Source: an uncultured Pseudodesulfovibrio sp.
GTDB taxonomy: Bacteria > Desulfobacterota > Desulfovibrionia > Desulfovibrionales > Desulfovibrionaceae
Direction of reading: 5' to 3'
Assembly: GCF_963675635.1 (NCBI RefSeq)
Contig: NZ_OY776488.1
Location: 599,740 to 663,739 of the forward strand
Length of the DNA stretch: 64,000 nucleotides
Shown here: positions 46,105 to 53,514 of the stretch, piece by piece
How positions within the stretch are numbered: the stretch's first letter is position 1
Layout of the letters: the number at the start of each line of letters is the position of its first letter
Position numbers and translations under genes: made by a program
Notes under the pieces: model-generated
What the model saw: only the letters and a program-made list of their open reading frames with translations
The model's database searches: none
Told to the model about the DNA's origin: nothing

Positions 46105-47553
46105 GTGAACTTCCATCTCACTGCGCTTGTCCCGGAACTGTTCTTCTTCTGTCTTGTATTGGTCCTTATGGTCCAGTCGCTCGGCAACAGGGATTGGAAC
46201 CCTCCGGTTGAAAAATGGCTCCCCTTTGGTGCGGGACTTGCCTTCTTTGTCGCTATTACCGGCTTTGGACTCCATGGAACTATGTTCTGGGATGTGTATA
46301 AAGTCGACCTGATGTCCCAGTTCTTCAAGATCGCTATCGCGTTCGGCTTCTACGTGACGGTGCTCAACGCCTCACGGCAGCCGACTCTTGCGGAAGGGAA
46401 ACGGGCCGACTACTATATGTTGCTCGGCTTCTCCACCCTTGGTCTGATGATGCTCGCTTCCTCTGTGGAGCTGATCACCATCTATCTGGCCCTGGAGCTG
46501 GCCTCGTATTCCATGTATGCAGTCATCCCGCTGCGCGCCAAGTCAAAGGGCGCAGCTGAAGCTGGCATCAAGTACATTCTGTTCGGTGCTGTGGCTACGG
46601 CTCTGGCGCTGTATGGTTTGTCCTACATCATGGCATCTCAGCATACCACGTACATTGCTGAGCTCATGAACAAGTCCTGGTCGTTTGCCGACCAGCCCAT
46701 GGCCGTAGTCGGTCTGACCTTGTTCCTGACTGGCATGTTCTTTAAACTGGCTTTGTTCCCGTTCCACTTCTGGTGTCCGGATGTTTATCAGGGGGCTAGC
46801 AACGAGACTGCCGCATTCGTGGCCACCATGCCCAAGATGGGTGCCATTGTTGTTTTGTGCCGTCTTGCCGTGCTGCTCAAGCCCGGTCTGGAAATCACCA
46901 CGATCATCGCGGTGCTCGGTGCACTCTCCATGACCTTTGGAAACTTGTCCGCACTGGCCCAAACTGATCTCAAGCGTCTGCTCGGATTCTCATCTGTTGC
47001 ACACGCAGGATATATCATGGTCGGTCTGGTCAGTGGCACTCCCGAAGGAGTCGGCGCAGCCGCCTTCTACGGTTTGGCATATCTGGTCATGAACCTGCTT
47101 GTTTTCTGGATCGTCAGCCGTGTTGCCGTTGATGGACGCAATTTGCAGTTGAGTGATTTGAATGGTCTGTATAAGAAAGCGCCTGTGCTGGCTTTTTCGC
47201 TGGCTGCTGGAGCTTTTGCCCTTGTCGGCCTGCCGCCGACCATGGGTTTCATGGGCAAGTTCTTCCTGATCACATCTGCATGGGATCATGGATACAACTG
47301 GCTTGTTATTACCTTGGTGCTCAACTCCGCCATTGCCATCTACTATTATCTCAGCCTGTTCCGTCATGCCTTTACAGAAGAGACGGCTCCGGGTGACGCG
47401 CCTGCGCCAGATAACAGTTGGTTTGCATCTGCAGGAGCGGGCATGCTTGCCGCTGCTGTTCTGATTATTGGTATCATCCCGGCTCCGTTGTTCAACTTTG
47501 CCATTGCAGCAGGTGAAAGCCTGTACGGAATCGTATCCGGTGGTGGACACTAG
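46105..47553 (+). CDS. nuoN: NADH-quinone oxidoreductase subunit N
   Basis: 482 aa, about 14 membrane segments. TM5 Glu (IYLALELASYSMYAV), TM7 Lys (TGMFFKLALFPFHFWCPDVYQGA) and FSSVAHAGYIMVG match NuoN. Start GTG 46105. Last gene of the complex I operon, followed by a strong terminator; nuoE, nuoF and nuoG are absent, so NADH is probably not the direct donor. Confidence 0.96.
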   Translation: MNFHLTALVPELFFFCLVLVLMVQSLGNRDWNPPVEKWLPFGAGLAFFVAITGFGLHGTMFWDVYKVDLMSQFFKIAIAFGFYVTVLNASRQPTLAEGKRADYYMLLGFSTLGLMMLASSVELITIYLALELASYSMYAVIPLRAKSKGAAEAGIKYILFGAVATALALYGLSYIMASQHTTYIAELMNKSWSFADQPMAVVGLTLFLTGMFFKLALFPFHFWCPDVYQGASNETAAFVATMPKMGAIVVLCRLAVLLKPGLEITTIIAVLGALSMTFGNLSALAQTDLKRLLGFSSVAHAGYIMVGLVSGTPEGVGAAAFYGLAYLVMNLLVFWIVSRVAVDGRNLQLSDLNGLYKKAPVLAFSLAAGAFALVGLPPTMGFMGKFFLITSAWDHGYNWLVITLVLNSAIAIYYYLSLFRHAFTEETAPGDAPAPDNSWFASAGAGMLAAAVLIIGIIPAPLFNFAIAAGESLYGIVSGGGH

Positions 47554-47578
47554 CGTTGAACTGAAGCTCTAAAAATGA

Positions 47579-47613
47579 AACCCGGTTCAGCCTGATGCTG
47601 AGCCGGGTTTTTT
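47579..47613 (+). terminator. Terminator of the nuo operon
   Basis: AACCCGGTTCAGC (47579-47591), loop CTGAT, GCTGAGCCGGGTT (47597-47609) with one wobble pair, followed by T residues to 47613. Strong intrinsic terminator. Confidence 0.93.
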
Positions 47614-47972
47614 ATATTTCATTCTCAACCTGCTTCCGGTACATTTTGACCCACTGGGTAGAAACAACCCTTTTGGGTGTTCTCAAGGCAGTTAAAGGGT
47701 TTTAATGTTATCTATGTTACTGACCTCTGGGGTATAACGCCCCGTTTTCCAAGATATACTTGTCGGGATAAAGAAATATAACAGGTTTGTTCAGTAGAGT
47801 TTTATACATTTATCCAGTATGAAATAGGTGGGTTATAGCTAACTCGCTGATTTTGAAGTGTCTGTGCCTCTTATGGCTTTATTTGTGGAACAAATATTGT
47901 AGTATAATACGTTTGGCAGAAACCCCGACCTTTAGCCGTTGAGTCAATCAGAGAAGAAAGTAGAAAGAAGAC
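47614..47972. other. Intergenic region before the DUF1538 module
   Basis: About 360 AT-rich bases without a gene. A -10-like TATAAT at 47903-47908 in AGTATAATACG is the best promoter signal, 65 bases before the first DUF1538 gene; its -35 partner is weak. A small GGGG-CCCC hairpin lies near 47733-47748. Confidence 0.4.
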
Positions 47973-48740
47973 ATGGAAGAAAAACAGACGGCATATCGAA
48001 TTAATATGATTCTTCGAGGTGTGGGGCAAAAACTCTGGACTTCGTTTGCAGATTTGCTGCCGATCATACTGGTCATTGCCTTTTTTCAGATAGTTGTTCT
48101 TAAACAACCTTTGCCGGATATTGGTAATGTCATTTTCGGCGGTCTGCTCGTGGTATTAGGGCTGACGCTTTTCATTCAGGGGCTGGAGATGGGATTGTTT
48201 CCCATCGGTGAAAACATGGCCCATGCTTTGGCCCGAAAGGGAAGCCTCTTTTGGCTGCTGACATTTGCTTTTGCTCTTGGGTTTTCAACCACTGTGGCTG
48301 AGCCTGCCCTGATTGCAGTTTCAGCCGAAGCTGCCAGTATTGCTGCGCAGGGTAATCTTATTGCCCAGAGTGACGCCTCCATGGCACAATATGCTCTCGG
48401 TTTGCGGCTTTCGGTCGCCTTTTCGGTAGGAGTGGCTATTCTCATTGGTGTATTGCGTATTCTTCGGGGATGGCCTGTCCATTACCTCATTATCGGTGGC
48501 TACGTGATTGTCATGCTGATGACCCTGATTGCCCCGGAAGAGATTGTCGGTATCGCCTATGATGCTGGCGGTGTAACCACGTCCACGGTTACAGTCCCGC
48601 TGGTAGCCGCACTTGGAGTCGGGCTTGCCACGATCATCAAGGGGCGGAGTCCTTTAATTGACGGTTTCGGACTGATTGCTTTTGCGTCCTTGCTCCCCAT
48701 GATATTTGTCATGGGATACGGTTTGGTTGTTTTTGGGTAA
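47973..48740 (+). CDS. DUF1538 membrane protein, first half-transporter
   Basis: 255 aa, six or seven membrane segments. Two motifs shared with the next gene: [18 protein letters not shown] (about 111-128) and [20 protein letters not shown] (about 194-213), plus [14 protein letters not shown]. Those Gly/Ser/Thr-rich stretches look like re-entrant or ion-binding segments. DUF1538 proteins often carry two such halves in one chain; here they are split into adjacent paralogous genes 11 bases apart. Substrate unknown. Followed by PII-like and CBS genes. Confidence 0.85.
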   Translation: MEEKQTAYRINMILRGVGQKLWTSFADLLPIILVIAFFQIVVLKQPLPDIGNVIFGGLLVVLGLTLFIQGLEMGLFPIGENMAHALARKGSLFWLLTFAFALGFSTTVAEPALIAVSAEAASIAAQGNLIAQSDASMAQYALGLRLSVAFSVGVAILIGVLRILRGWPVHYLIIGGYVIVMLMTLIAPEEIVGIAYDAGGVTTSTVTVPLVAALGVGLATIIKGRSPLIDGFGLIAFASLLPMIFVMGYGLVVFG

Positions 48741-48751
48741 AAGAGAGAAGC

Positions 48752-49522
48752 ATGACGATCTTGATGACATTTGGTGAAACGTTTCTTGCCACACTTCGGG
48801 ATATTCTTCCGATAGTTGGCCTGATCGTGTGTTTTCAGCTTTTCGTTCTACGGCAACCTATTCCGCATCTTCGCCGACTCGTGATCGGTGGGGTATATGT
48901 TGTACTCGGTTTGACCCTCTTTCTTATCGGACTGGAAAAGGCGCTTTTCCCGGTAGGCAAGATTATGGCTGCGCAACTTTCCAGCCCATCGTTCATTGCG
49001 CCCAGCGGCGATGTGTCCGCCTTGACCAATTGGACATCATACGGATGGGTCTATGTTTTCGCCGCAATGATCGGCTTTTCGACGACCATTGCCGAACCTT
49101 CACTGTTGGCTGTTGCCATCAAGGCGAGCGAAGTTTCTGGTGGTGTTATCAGTCAGTGGGGACTTAGGATCACTGTCGCCGTTGGCGTTGCCTTTGGCAT
49201 CTCGTTGGGTACCTTCAGAATTGTTACGGGGACACCTCTGTACATGTATATTCTGGCGGGGTATGTCATAGTTATTCTGCAAACATTTATTTCGCCGAAA
49301 AAGATCATAGCACTGGCGTATGATTCGGGTGGGGTGACGACTTCTACGGTTACCGTGCCTCTTGTGGCGGCTCTTGGCCTTGGCTTGTCCGAGGCTGTTC
49401 CGGGGAGGAATCCGGCTCTGGACGGATTCGGCCTTATTGCGTTTGCCAGCTTGTTTCCGATAATAACCGTCATGGGCTATGCACAGTATACTGATTGGGC
49501 GGCCCGCCGAAAGGCGAAATAA
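48752..49522 (+). CDS. DUF1538 membrane protein, second half-transporter
   Basis: 256 aa, paralogue of the preceding gene with the same order of motifs: [39 protein letters not shown] and [14 protein letters not shown]. About six or seven membrane segments. The pair probably forms a heterodimeric channel or transporter by analogy with fused two-copy relatives; this is inference. A PII-like regulator follows 16 bases later. Confidence 0.85.
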   Translation: MTILMTFGETFLATLRDILPIVGLIVCFQLFVLRQPIPHLRRLVIGGVYVVLGLTLFLIGLEKALFPVGKIMAAQLSSPSFIAPSGDVSALTNWTSYGWVYVFAAMIGFSTTIAEPSLLAVAIKASEVSGGVISQWGLRITVAVGVAFGISLGTFRIVTGTPLYMYILAGYVIVILQTFISPKKIIALAYDSGGVTTSTVTVPLVAALGLGLSEAVPGRNPALDGFGLIAFASLFPIITVMGYAQYTDWAARRKAK

Positions 49523-49538
49523 CATTCAGGAGAAGCGT

Positions 49539-49886
49539 ATGAGATTCAAACTCATCCTTGCATCGGTCAAGACACACATAACAGATCCCATAGTCGATGC
49601 AGCCAAAGAGGTTGGGGCCACCGGGGCAACCATTATAACAGCACGCGGGACCGGCATGCGTGAAGCACACACTTTTTTCGGTCTGACGCTGGAGGACCAA
49701 ACTGACATTGTGCTTTTCTTATTGGAAGAACACATGGTCAAACCAGTGCTGAAAGCCATCGAAACAGCAGGACAGTTCCACGAGCCGGGAACGGGGATTG
49801 CCTTTGTACTCCCTGTTGAAGATGTTATTGGCATGGAAAGTCAGATTGAGCGTTTCAAGGAAAAGGTCCGCAATACGTATTTCTAA
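49539..49886 (+). CDS. P-II-like signalling protein
   Basis: 115 aa from ATG 49539 (AGGAG at 49528-49532). Ferredoxin-like PII fold: KLILASVKTHITDPIVDAAKEVGATGATIITARGTG (first half) and FHEPGTGIAFVLPVEDVIGM, where PGTGIAF corresponds to the nucleotide-binding B loop and PVEDVI to the C-terminal strand. The T-loop region is shorter than in GlnB and lacks the modified Tyr. Not a close match to c-di-AMP receptor PstA/DarA. Likely gates the adjacent DUF1538 proteins. Confidence 0.85.
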   Translation: MRFKLILASVKTHITDPIVDAAKEVGATGATIITARGTGMREAHTFFGLTLEDQTDIVLFLLEEHMVKPVLKAIETAGQFHEPGTGIAFVLPVEDVIGMESQIERFKEKVRNTYF

Positions 49887-49924
49887 TGTGCCGGGATCGT
49901 TTCCAGGCAAAATATGGAGGAATA

Positions 49925-50320
49925 ATGTCTACACCGATAATAAGGGTACGAGATGTCATGCAGACCGAAGTGCTGAGCATCGACGGCATGGCGTCCGTCA
50001 AGGATGCGGCAGCAATGATGCGTGCCAACAACACTTCTGAACTACTTGTCAACAAGCGCAATGAAGACGACGCATGGGCGATCGTAACTGTCATGGACCT
50101 TGTTAAGGATGTCGTTGTTCCTGGTCGTTCAGGGGATGGTGTCAGCGTGTATGAGGTGATGACAAAGCCGGTTATCACTGTCCCTGCAACAATGGACATT
50201 CGATATGCGGTCCGTTTGATATATCGTACAGGAGTTCATCGTGCTCCGGTAGAGCATATGGGCGAGATTGTTGGAATGATCACTCTCTCGTCGCTTATTC
50301 TTGATAGTGAGATTCTGTAA
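49925..50320 (+). CDS. Twin-CBS-domain protein
   Basis: 131 aa, essentially two CBS domains: VRDVMQTEVLSIDGMASVKDAAAMM (first) and VYEVMTKPVITVPATMDIRYAVRLIYRTGVHRAPV (second). Such pairs bind AMP, ATP, SAM or c-di-AMP and regulate transporters and enzymes. ATG 49925 has GGAGG four bases upstream. Fourth gene of the DUF1538-DUF1538-PII-CBS set; a second sensor for the same transporter is the likely role. Confidence 0.9.
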   Translation: MSTPIIRVRDVMQTEVLSIDGMASVKDAAAMMRANNTSELLVNKRNEDDAWAIVTVMDLVKDVVVPGRSGDGVSVYEVMTKPVITVPATMDIRYAVRLIYRTGVHRAPVEHMGEIVGMITLSSLILDSEIL

Positions 50321-50384
50321 GGATACGTCTGGAAAATTGAACATCCAAACTTCCATAAAATGGATTTTACCAAAGAGGTGAGCC

Positions 50385-50543
50385 ATGTGGGCATATTTTT
50401 CTGCTTTTCAGGCCGTCCTGGATCTGTGGCGTAAATGCCCGGTCTGCGGCAAGGTCCAGAAGGTAAGTCTCAGCAATAAGGGAAAGACTATCACGTGCAG
50501 CAATTGCGATGCACCCATTCCTCCTGTTAAAAACAAGTTGTGA
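50385..50543 (+). CDS. Zinc-ribbon microprotein
   Basis: 52 aa: a short hydrophobic N-terminus (MWAYFSAFQAVLDLWRK) and two knuckles CPVCGK and CSNCDAP spaced 16 residues apart, as in a small zinc ribbon. AGAGG about six bases before ATG 50385. It follows the CBS gene by 64 bases on the same strand and precedes a terminator-like hairpin. No family I recognise. Confidence 0.65.
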   Translation: MWAYFSAFQAVLDLWRKCPVCGKVQKVSLSNKGKTITCSNCDAPIPPVKNKL

Positions 50544-50578
50544 GTGTTCGGATTTTCTATTCATACTCCCGCTTCTTC

Positions 50579-50624
50579 GACTCTTCCGGGCCAATTCATT
50601 TTGTATTGCTTGGAAGAGTCTTTT
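50579..50624 (+). terminator. Probable terminator after the zinc-ribbon microprotein
   Basis: GACTCTTCC (50579-50587) pairs with GGAAGAGTC (50612-50620) followed by TTTT. The 24-base loop is long, so it is a moderate candidate. Confidence 0.55.
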
Positions 50625-50676
50625 CTTGCGCATGAGGCGGAGGAGAGGTATTCATTGAGTGTAAGGATGTGATTCT

Positions 50677-51249
50677 ATGCATGAAACGAGTTTGGGCGGC
50701 ACTCTGCGTGATTATTTAAGTGGTGAAGAGATTGACGAGACTACTTTCGAGGAGTTTCGACAGTTGCTTGTCAAACTGCTTGTGGAAGAGAAAGGATATC
50801 CCAAGGAACGACTCAAGGCCAAAGTCCCTATTCTGTATTGCGTGGACGGCGAAGAGTTTGAGCGGCCTGTGGACTATGTGCTCTACAATGAGCAGGGCAG
50901 GCCGATTTTCATCATCATTTTTTGCGCAGGAAATGTAGGGACATTTGAGCGAGAAACCGTGTGTGCGGCTCGACTTATTGAAGGGGGCCCTGTTCCGTAT
51001 GCTCTGGTTACTGATACCATGGACGCTTCGTTGATGGATGTGAAATCCGGCGAGAGGATCGCCTGGAGCATGGAAGCTGTGCCTGATTACGCTGATTTGG
51101 TGGATATGGTTGCCAAGAAGGATATGAAGCCGCTTACTGACGAGCAACGTGAAATGCAGACCCGTGTGTTCCACACATATAGCGGGTTTATTTACGGAAC
51201 GTGTTGCAGTGAGTCCTGTTCATTATCTCCAAAGCCACCGAAGAAGTAA
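50677..51249 (+). CDS. HsdR N-terminal-like (restriction endonuclease fold) protein, probably catalytically inactive
   Basis: 190 aa. The order LLVEEKGYPKERLKAKVPI, DGEEFERPVDYVLYNEQGRPIFIII and FERETVCAARLI matches stand-alone HSDR_N-type proteins. The PD-(D/E)xK core expects Asp ... Glu-x-Lys after the last strand; here the strand reads IIIFCAG, so the Glu and Lys are replaced. A Cys-rich C-terminus (GTCCSESC) is unusual. No modification or specificity genes are near, so it is not part of a restriction system here. Confidence 0.7.
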   Translation: MHETSLGGTLRDYLSGEEIDETTFEEFRQLLVKLLVEEKGYPKERLKAKVPILYCVDGEEFERPVDYVLYNEQGRPIFIIIFCAGNVGTFERETVCAARLIEGGPVPYALVTDTMDASLMDVKSGERIAWSMEAVPDYADLVDMVAKKDMKPLTDEQREMQTRVFHTYSGFIYGTCCSESCSLSPKPPKK

Positions 51250-51360
51250 CAAATCGTTTTGGAATAACTCTTCATAAAAAAATACAGTCAGTTCGAGTTC
51301 GGCCTGCATTGATCATCCTGACCACTGTCGGGGAAAAATATTCTTGAGGTCGAAACGGAA

Positions 51361-51399
51361 CTGGTCACGCATATGCAGATTGAGGCAATGCGTGACCAG
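51361..51399. repeat. Inverted repeat, 12-13 bp arms
   Basis: CTGGTCACGCAT (51361-51372) and ATGCGTGACCAG (51388-51399) are perfect complements around a 15-base spacer. It lies between convergent genes without a T run; it could be a weak terminator, a protein site or an RNA element. Confidence 0.6.
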
Positions 51400-51446
51400 T
51401 GAATACGTAGTCGATTAGAAAGCTGAAAATTGATTTGGTTCGTTAA

Positions 51447-51665
51447 TTAACAATCCACAAAGACGATACAGCCTTCAGGGCATGAATTCATTATGTCCCG
51501 GACTTCTTCTTCTGTCACCTTTGAGCGGCAGACATAGGGCATGTCCAAAGCTTCGTCCCATTCAAAAACGTCCGGGTTCATTTCGATACACCCCTGGCAC
51601 AGGCGGCAATCGCCCAACTCAATCCCAATTTCGCGGTGCTTAGTGCAAGTGTTTTCGTTTGTCAT
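51447..51665 (-). CDS. Small single-cluster ferredoxin
   Basis: 72 aa. CRLCQGC (CxxCxxC) with a distant C-P in SCPEGCIVF fits the [4Fe-4S] monocluster ferredoxins of Desulfovibrio; NPDVFEWDEA follows the cluster as usual. Acidic overall. It could carry electrons to complex I or fumarate reductase. Extra Cys residues (TCTKH and the C-terminus VDC) may stabilise or hold a second site. Downstream of ychF on the minus strand but separated by a terminator. Confidence 0.85.
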   Translation of the reverse strand: MTNENTCTKHREIGIELGDCRLCQGCIEMNPDVFEWDEALDMPYVCRSKVTEEEVRDIMNSCPEGCIVFVDC

Positions 51666-51701
51666 AAGTTGATAATAATTACTACTTTTTTCTTTGGCAA
51701 T

Positions 51702-51730
51702 AAAAAAACGCTCATTTTGAGCGTTTTTTT
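51702..51730 (-). terminator. Terminator downstream of the YchF-like gene
   Basis: AACGCTCA (51707-51714), loop TTT, TGAGCGTT (51718-51725), flanked by A (51702-51706) and T (51726-51730) runs, so it can stop transcription on either strand. For the minus strand it separates ychF from the ferredoxin gene. Confidence 0.88.
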
Positions 51731-51813
51731 ATTTTTATGCATTTCCCCGAAAGCGGAGTCGCAAAATAGTTCATGTGGTAGCGGTTATATCTCCACAATT
51801 AAACAACCGGTTT

Positions 51814-52827
51814 TTATACATTGAACCTGAATTCAATGATGTCGCCATCCCTAACGATATACTCTTTGCCTTCCAAACGGGCTTTCCCGGCATCTTTGAC
51901 TTTCTTGAAGTCGCCGAATTCAAGAAAGTCCGCATAGCCAATTACTTCGGCCCGAATGAAACCCTTTTCAAAATCGGTATGTATGACTCCGGCCGCCTGA
52001 GGAGCGGTGGAACCGACACGCAGCGGCCACGCACGGCATTCATCTTCACCGGCAGTCAGATATGATATGAGGCCGAGCAGTTGGTATGTCTTGCCGATAA
52101 CCTTGTCCAATGCGGATTCGGTGATGCCGAGGTCTTGCAGGAACATGGCCTTTTCTTCAGGATCGTCTATCTCGGCCAGTTCGCGTTCTAGTTTGGCAGA
52201 TACTGCTATATGCGTCATGCCTGGAGTGTCTTCTGGTAGCTCAACGCCGGCTTCTTCGCCTTCCGGGCAGTTCCAGACATACAGTATTGGACGAGCAGAC
52301 AGAAATTTATAGCCCTTGAGTTCTGGTAAGGTGGAAATCTCTTCGTCGGTTCTTAAGGGGCGTTCGTTTTCAAGCAAGGCCAGTGCACGCTTGAGCGCTT
52401 CCTGTTCCTTGGGATCAACCAGAGCTTTGTTTTTCTTGCCGTCGGCTTCCAATTTTTCAAGCCGTTTTTCGATGACAGCCATGTCTGTGACCATCATGTC
52501 GGCTTCAATGGCCTGCCACTGTTGTTTGGGGTCGTTCATGCCGGAAAAAGCGTCAAGAACACCTATGAGACAGTCGTAGGGGCGTACTTCATTGAGTACG
52601 CGATCGCCGAGTCCGGTCCCTTTGCCTCCGCCTCCGGGGATATCAAGGTATTCAATTTCGCTGTAAGTAATCTTCTTTGGATTGAAGAGTTCGATCAACG
52701 GATCAAGACGGGCATCCGGTACTTTTATCATTGCCCGGTTGCCTGCAGCCGCCGCATCAGGACCTGCCAGAGCTGCGAAAAGATTAGTTTTGCCCGAGCC
52801 GGAAAACCCGAAAATAGCAGTTTTCAT
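51814..52827 (-). CDS. ychF: Divergent YchF/Obg-like GTPase
   Basis: 337 aa, shorter than the usual YchF. G1 loop is GFSGSGKT (7-14) instead of the GxPNVGKS of YchF. IEYLDIPGGGGKGTGLGDRVLNEVRPYDCLIGVL is the G3/switch region, and NCPEGEE occupies the G4 position. The C-terminal TGS-like domain (DFEKGFIRAEVIGYADFLEFG to the end) is the DUF933 domain. Such proteins bind ATP more than GTP and act at ribosomes. Monocistronic on the minus strand; symbol given for the family, as the paralogue may differ from the housekeeping one. Confidence 0.85.
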   Translation of the reverse strand: MKTAIFGFSGSGKTNLFAALAGPDAAAAGNRAMIKVPDARLDPLIELFNPKKITYSEIEYLDIPGGGGKGTGLGDRVLNEVRPYDCLIGVLDAFSGMNDPKQQWQAIEADMMVTDMAVIEKRLEKLEADGKKNKALVDPKEQEALKRALALLENERPLRTDEEISTLPELKGYKFLSARPILYVWNCPEGEEAGVELPEDTPGMTHIAVSAKLERELAEIDDPEEKAMFLQDLGITESALDKVIGKTYQLLGLISYLTAGEDECRAWPLRVGSTAPQAAGVIHTDFEKGFIRAEVIGYADFLEFGDFKKVKDAGKARLEGKEYIVRDGDIIEFRFNV

Positions 52828-52949
52828 ATATATCTCCCTTGATTGACAGCGTTGAGTGGAAGGAGCCTATCAGTAATTGTCGAGATTGCAAAATATGGAA
52901 TGAGTTTGAAAGATTGAAGCCAGCATCGTTTTCCTCTACGGTCCTTATC

Positions 52950-53471
52950 ATGAAATCACAGCAGAACATATTTCTCATTGGGCCTCGTGCGTGCGGAAAG
53001 ACCAGCGTAGGACTGTTGCTCGCAGATCGTCTTGGTGTTGAATTCGTAGATACAGATCATGCGCTTGTGAGGACTATAGGCTCTGAGATCGCGGAATACG
53101 TGGAGCGGAGGGGCTGGGATGCTTTTCGGGATAGGGAGGCCGAGACATTGCTCCGCGAGGCCATGCCGGGAAAGCGGGTCGTCGGGTGTGGAGGTGGTAT
53201 CGTTCTGCGGGAAGAGAACCGTGCAATATTGCAGGGCGGTATTACTGTATACCTCAAGGTTGACCCTGAGGTGTTGGCGCGCAGGTTGATGGCTGACCCT
53301 AATGAGAAACAACGTCCGTCCTTGACGGGGAAAACCCTGGTAGACGAGGTGCGGGAAGTCCTCATTGAGCGTACTCCGTTGTATGAAGGGTGTGCCGATA
53401 TCGTTGTGAGCGGAACGAGTCCTGATGCTGTGGTGGATCAAATCATTCGTGAACTTGAGCGGCTTTCCTGA
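52950..53471 (+). CDS. aroK: Shikimate kinase
   Basis: 173 aa from ATG 52950 (MKSQQNIFLIGPRACGKTSVG); the open frame to 52839 is not family-like. GPRACGKTS (Walker A), VDTDHALVR, ECG-type VVGCGGGIVLREENR, and RPSL lid region. Phosphorylates shikimate in aromatic amino-acid synthesis, and chorismate synthase lies 2 kb further on. The two transport genes between them (trkH, ktrA) are an unusual insertion. Confidence 0.94.
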   Translation: MKSQQNIFLIGPRACGKTSVGLLLADRLGVEFVDTDHALVRTIGSEIAEYVERRGWDAFRDREAETLLREAMPGKRVVGCGGGIVLREENRAILQGGITVYLKVDPEVLARRLMADPNEKQRPSLTGKTLVDEVREVLIERTPLYEGCADIVVSGTSPDAVVDQIIRELERLS

Positions 53472-53514
53472 CTTTTTTGACAGGGAATGCTGACAGGCAT
53501 ATAAAGTATTGCTC

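Noticed and set aside
47641-47700. Possible direct repeats near AACCCTTTTGGGTG
   Set aside because: Only a short GGGT/ACCC stem, too small to call.
50677-51249. Restriction-modification system
   Set aside because: Only one HSDR_N-like gene, catalytic residues missing, and no methylase or specificity subunit nearby.
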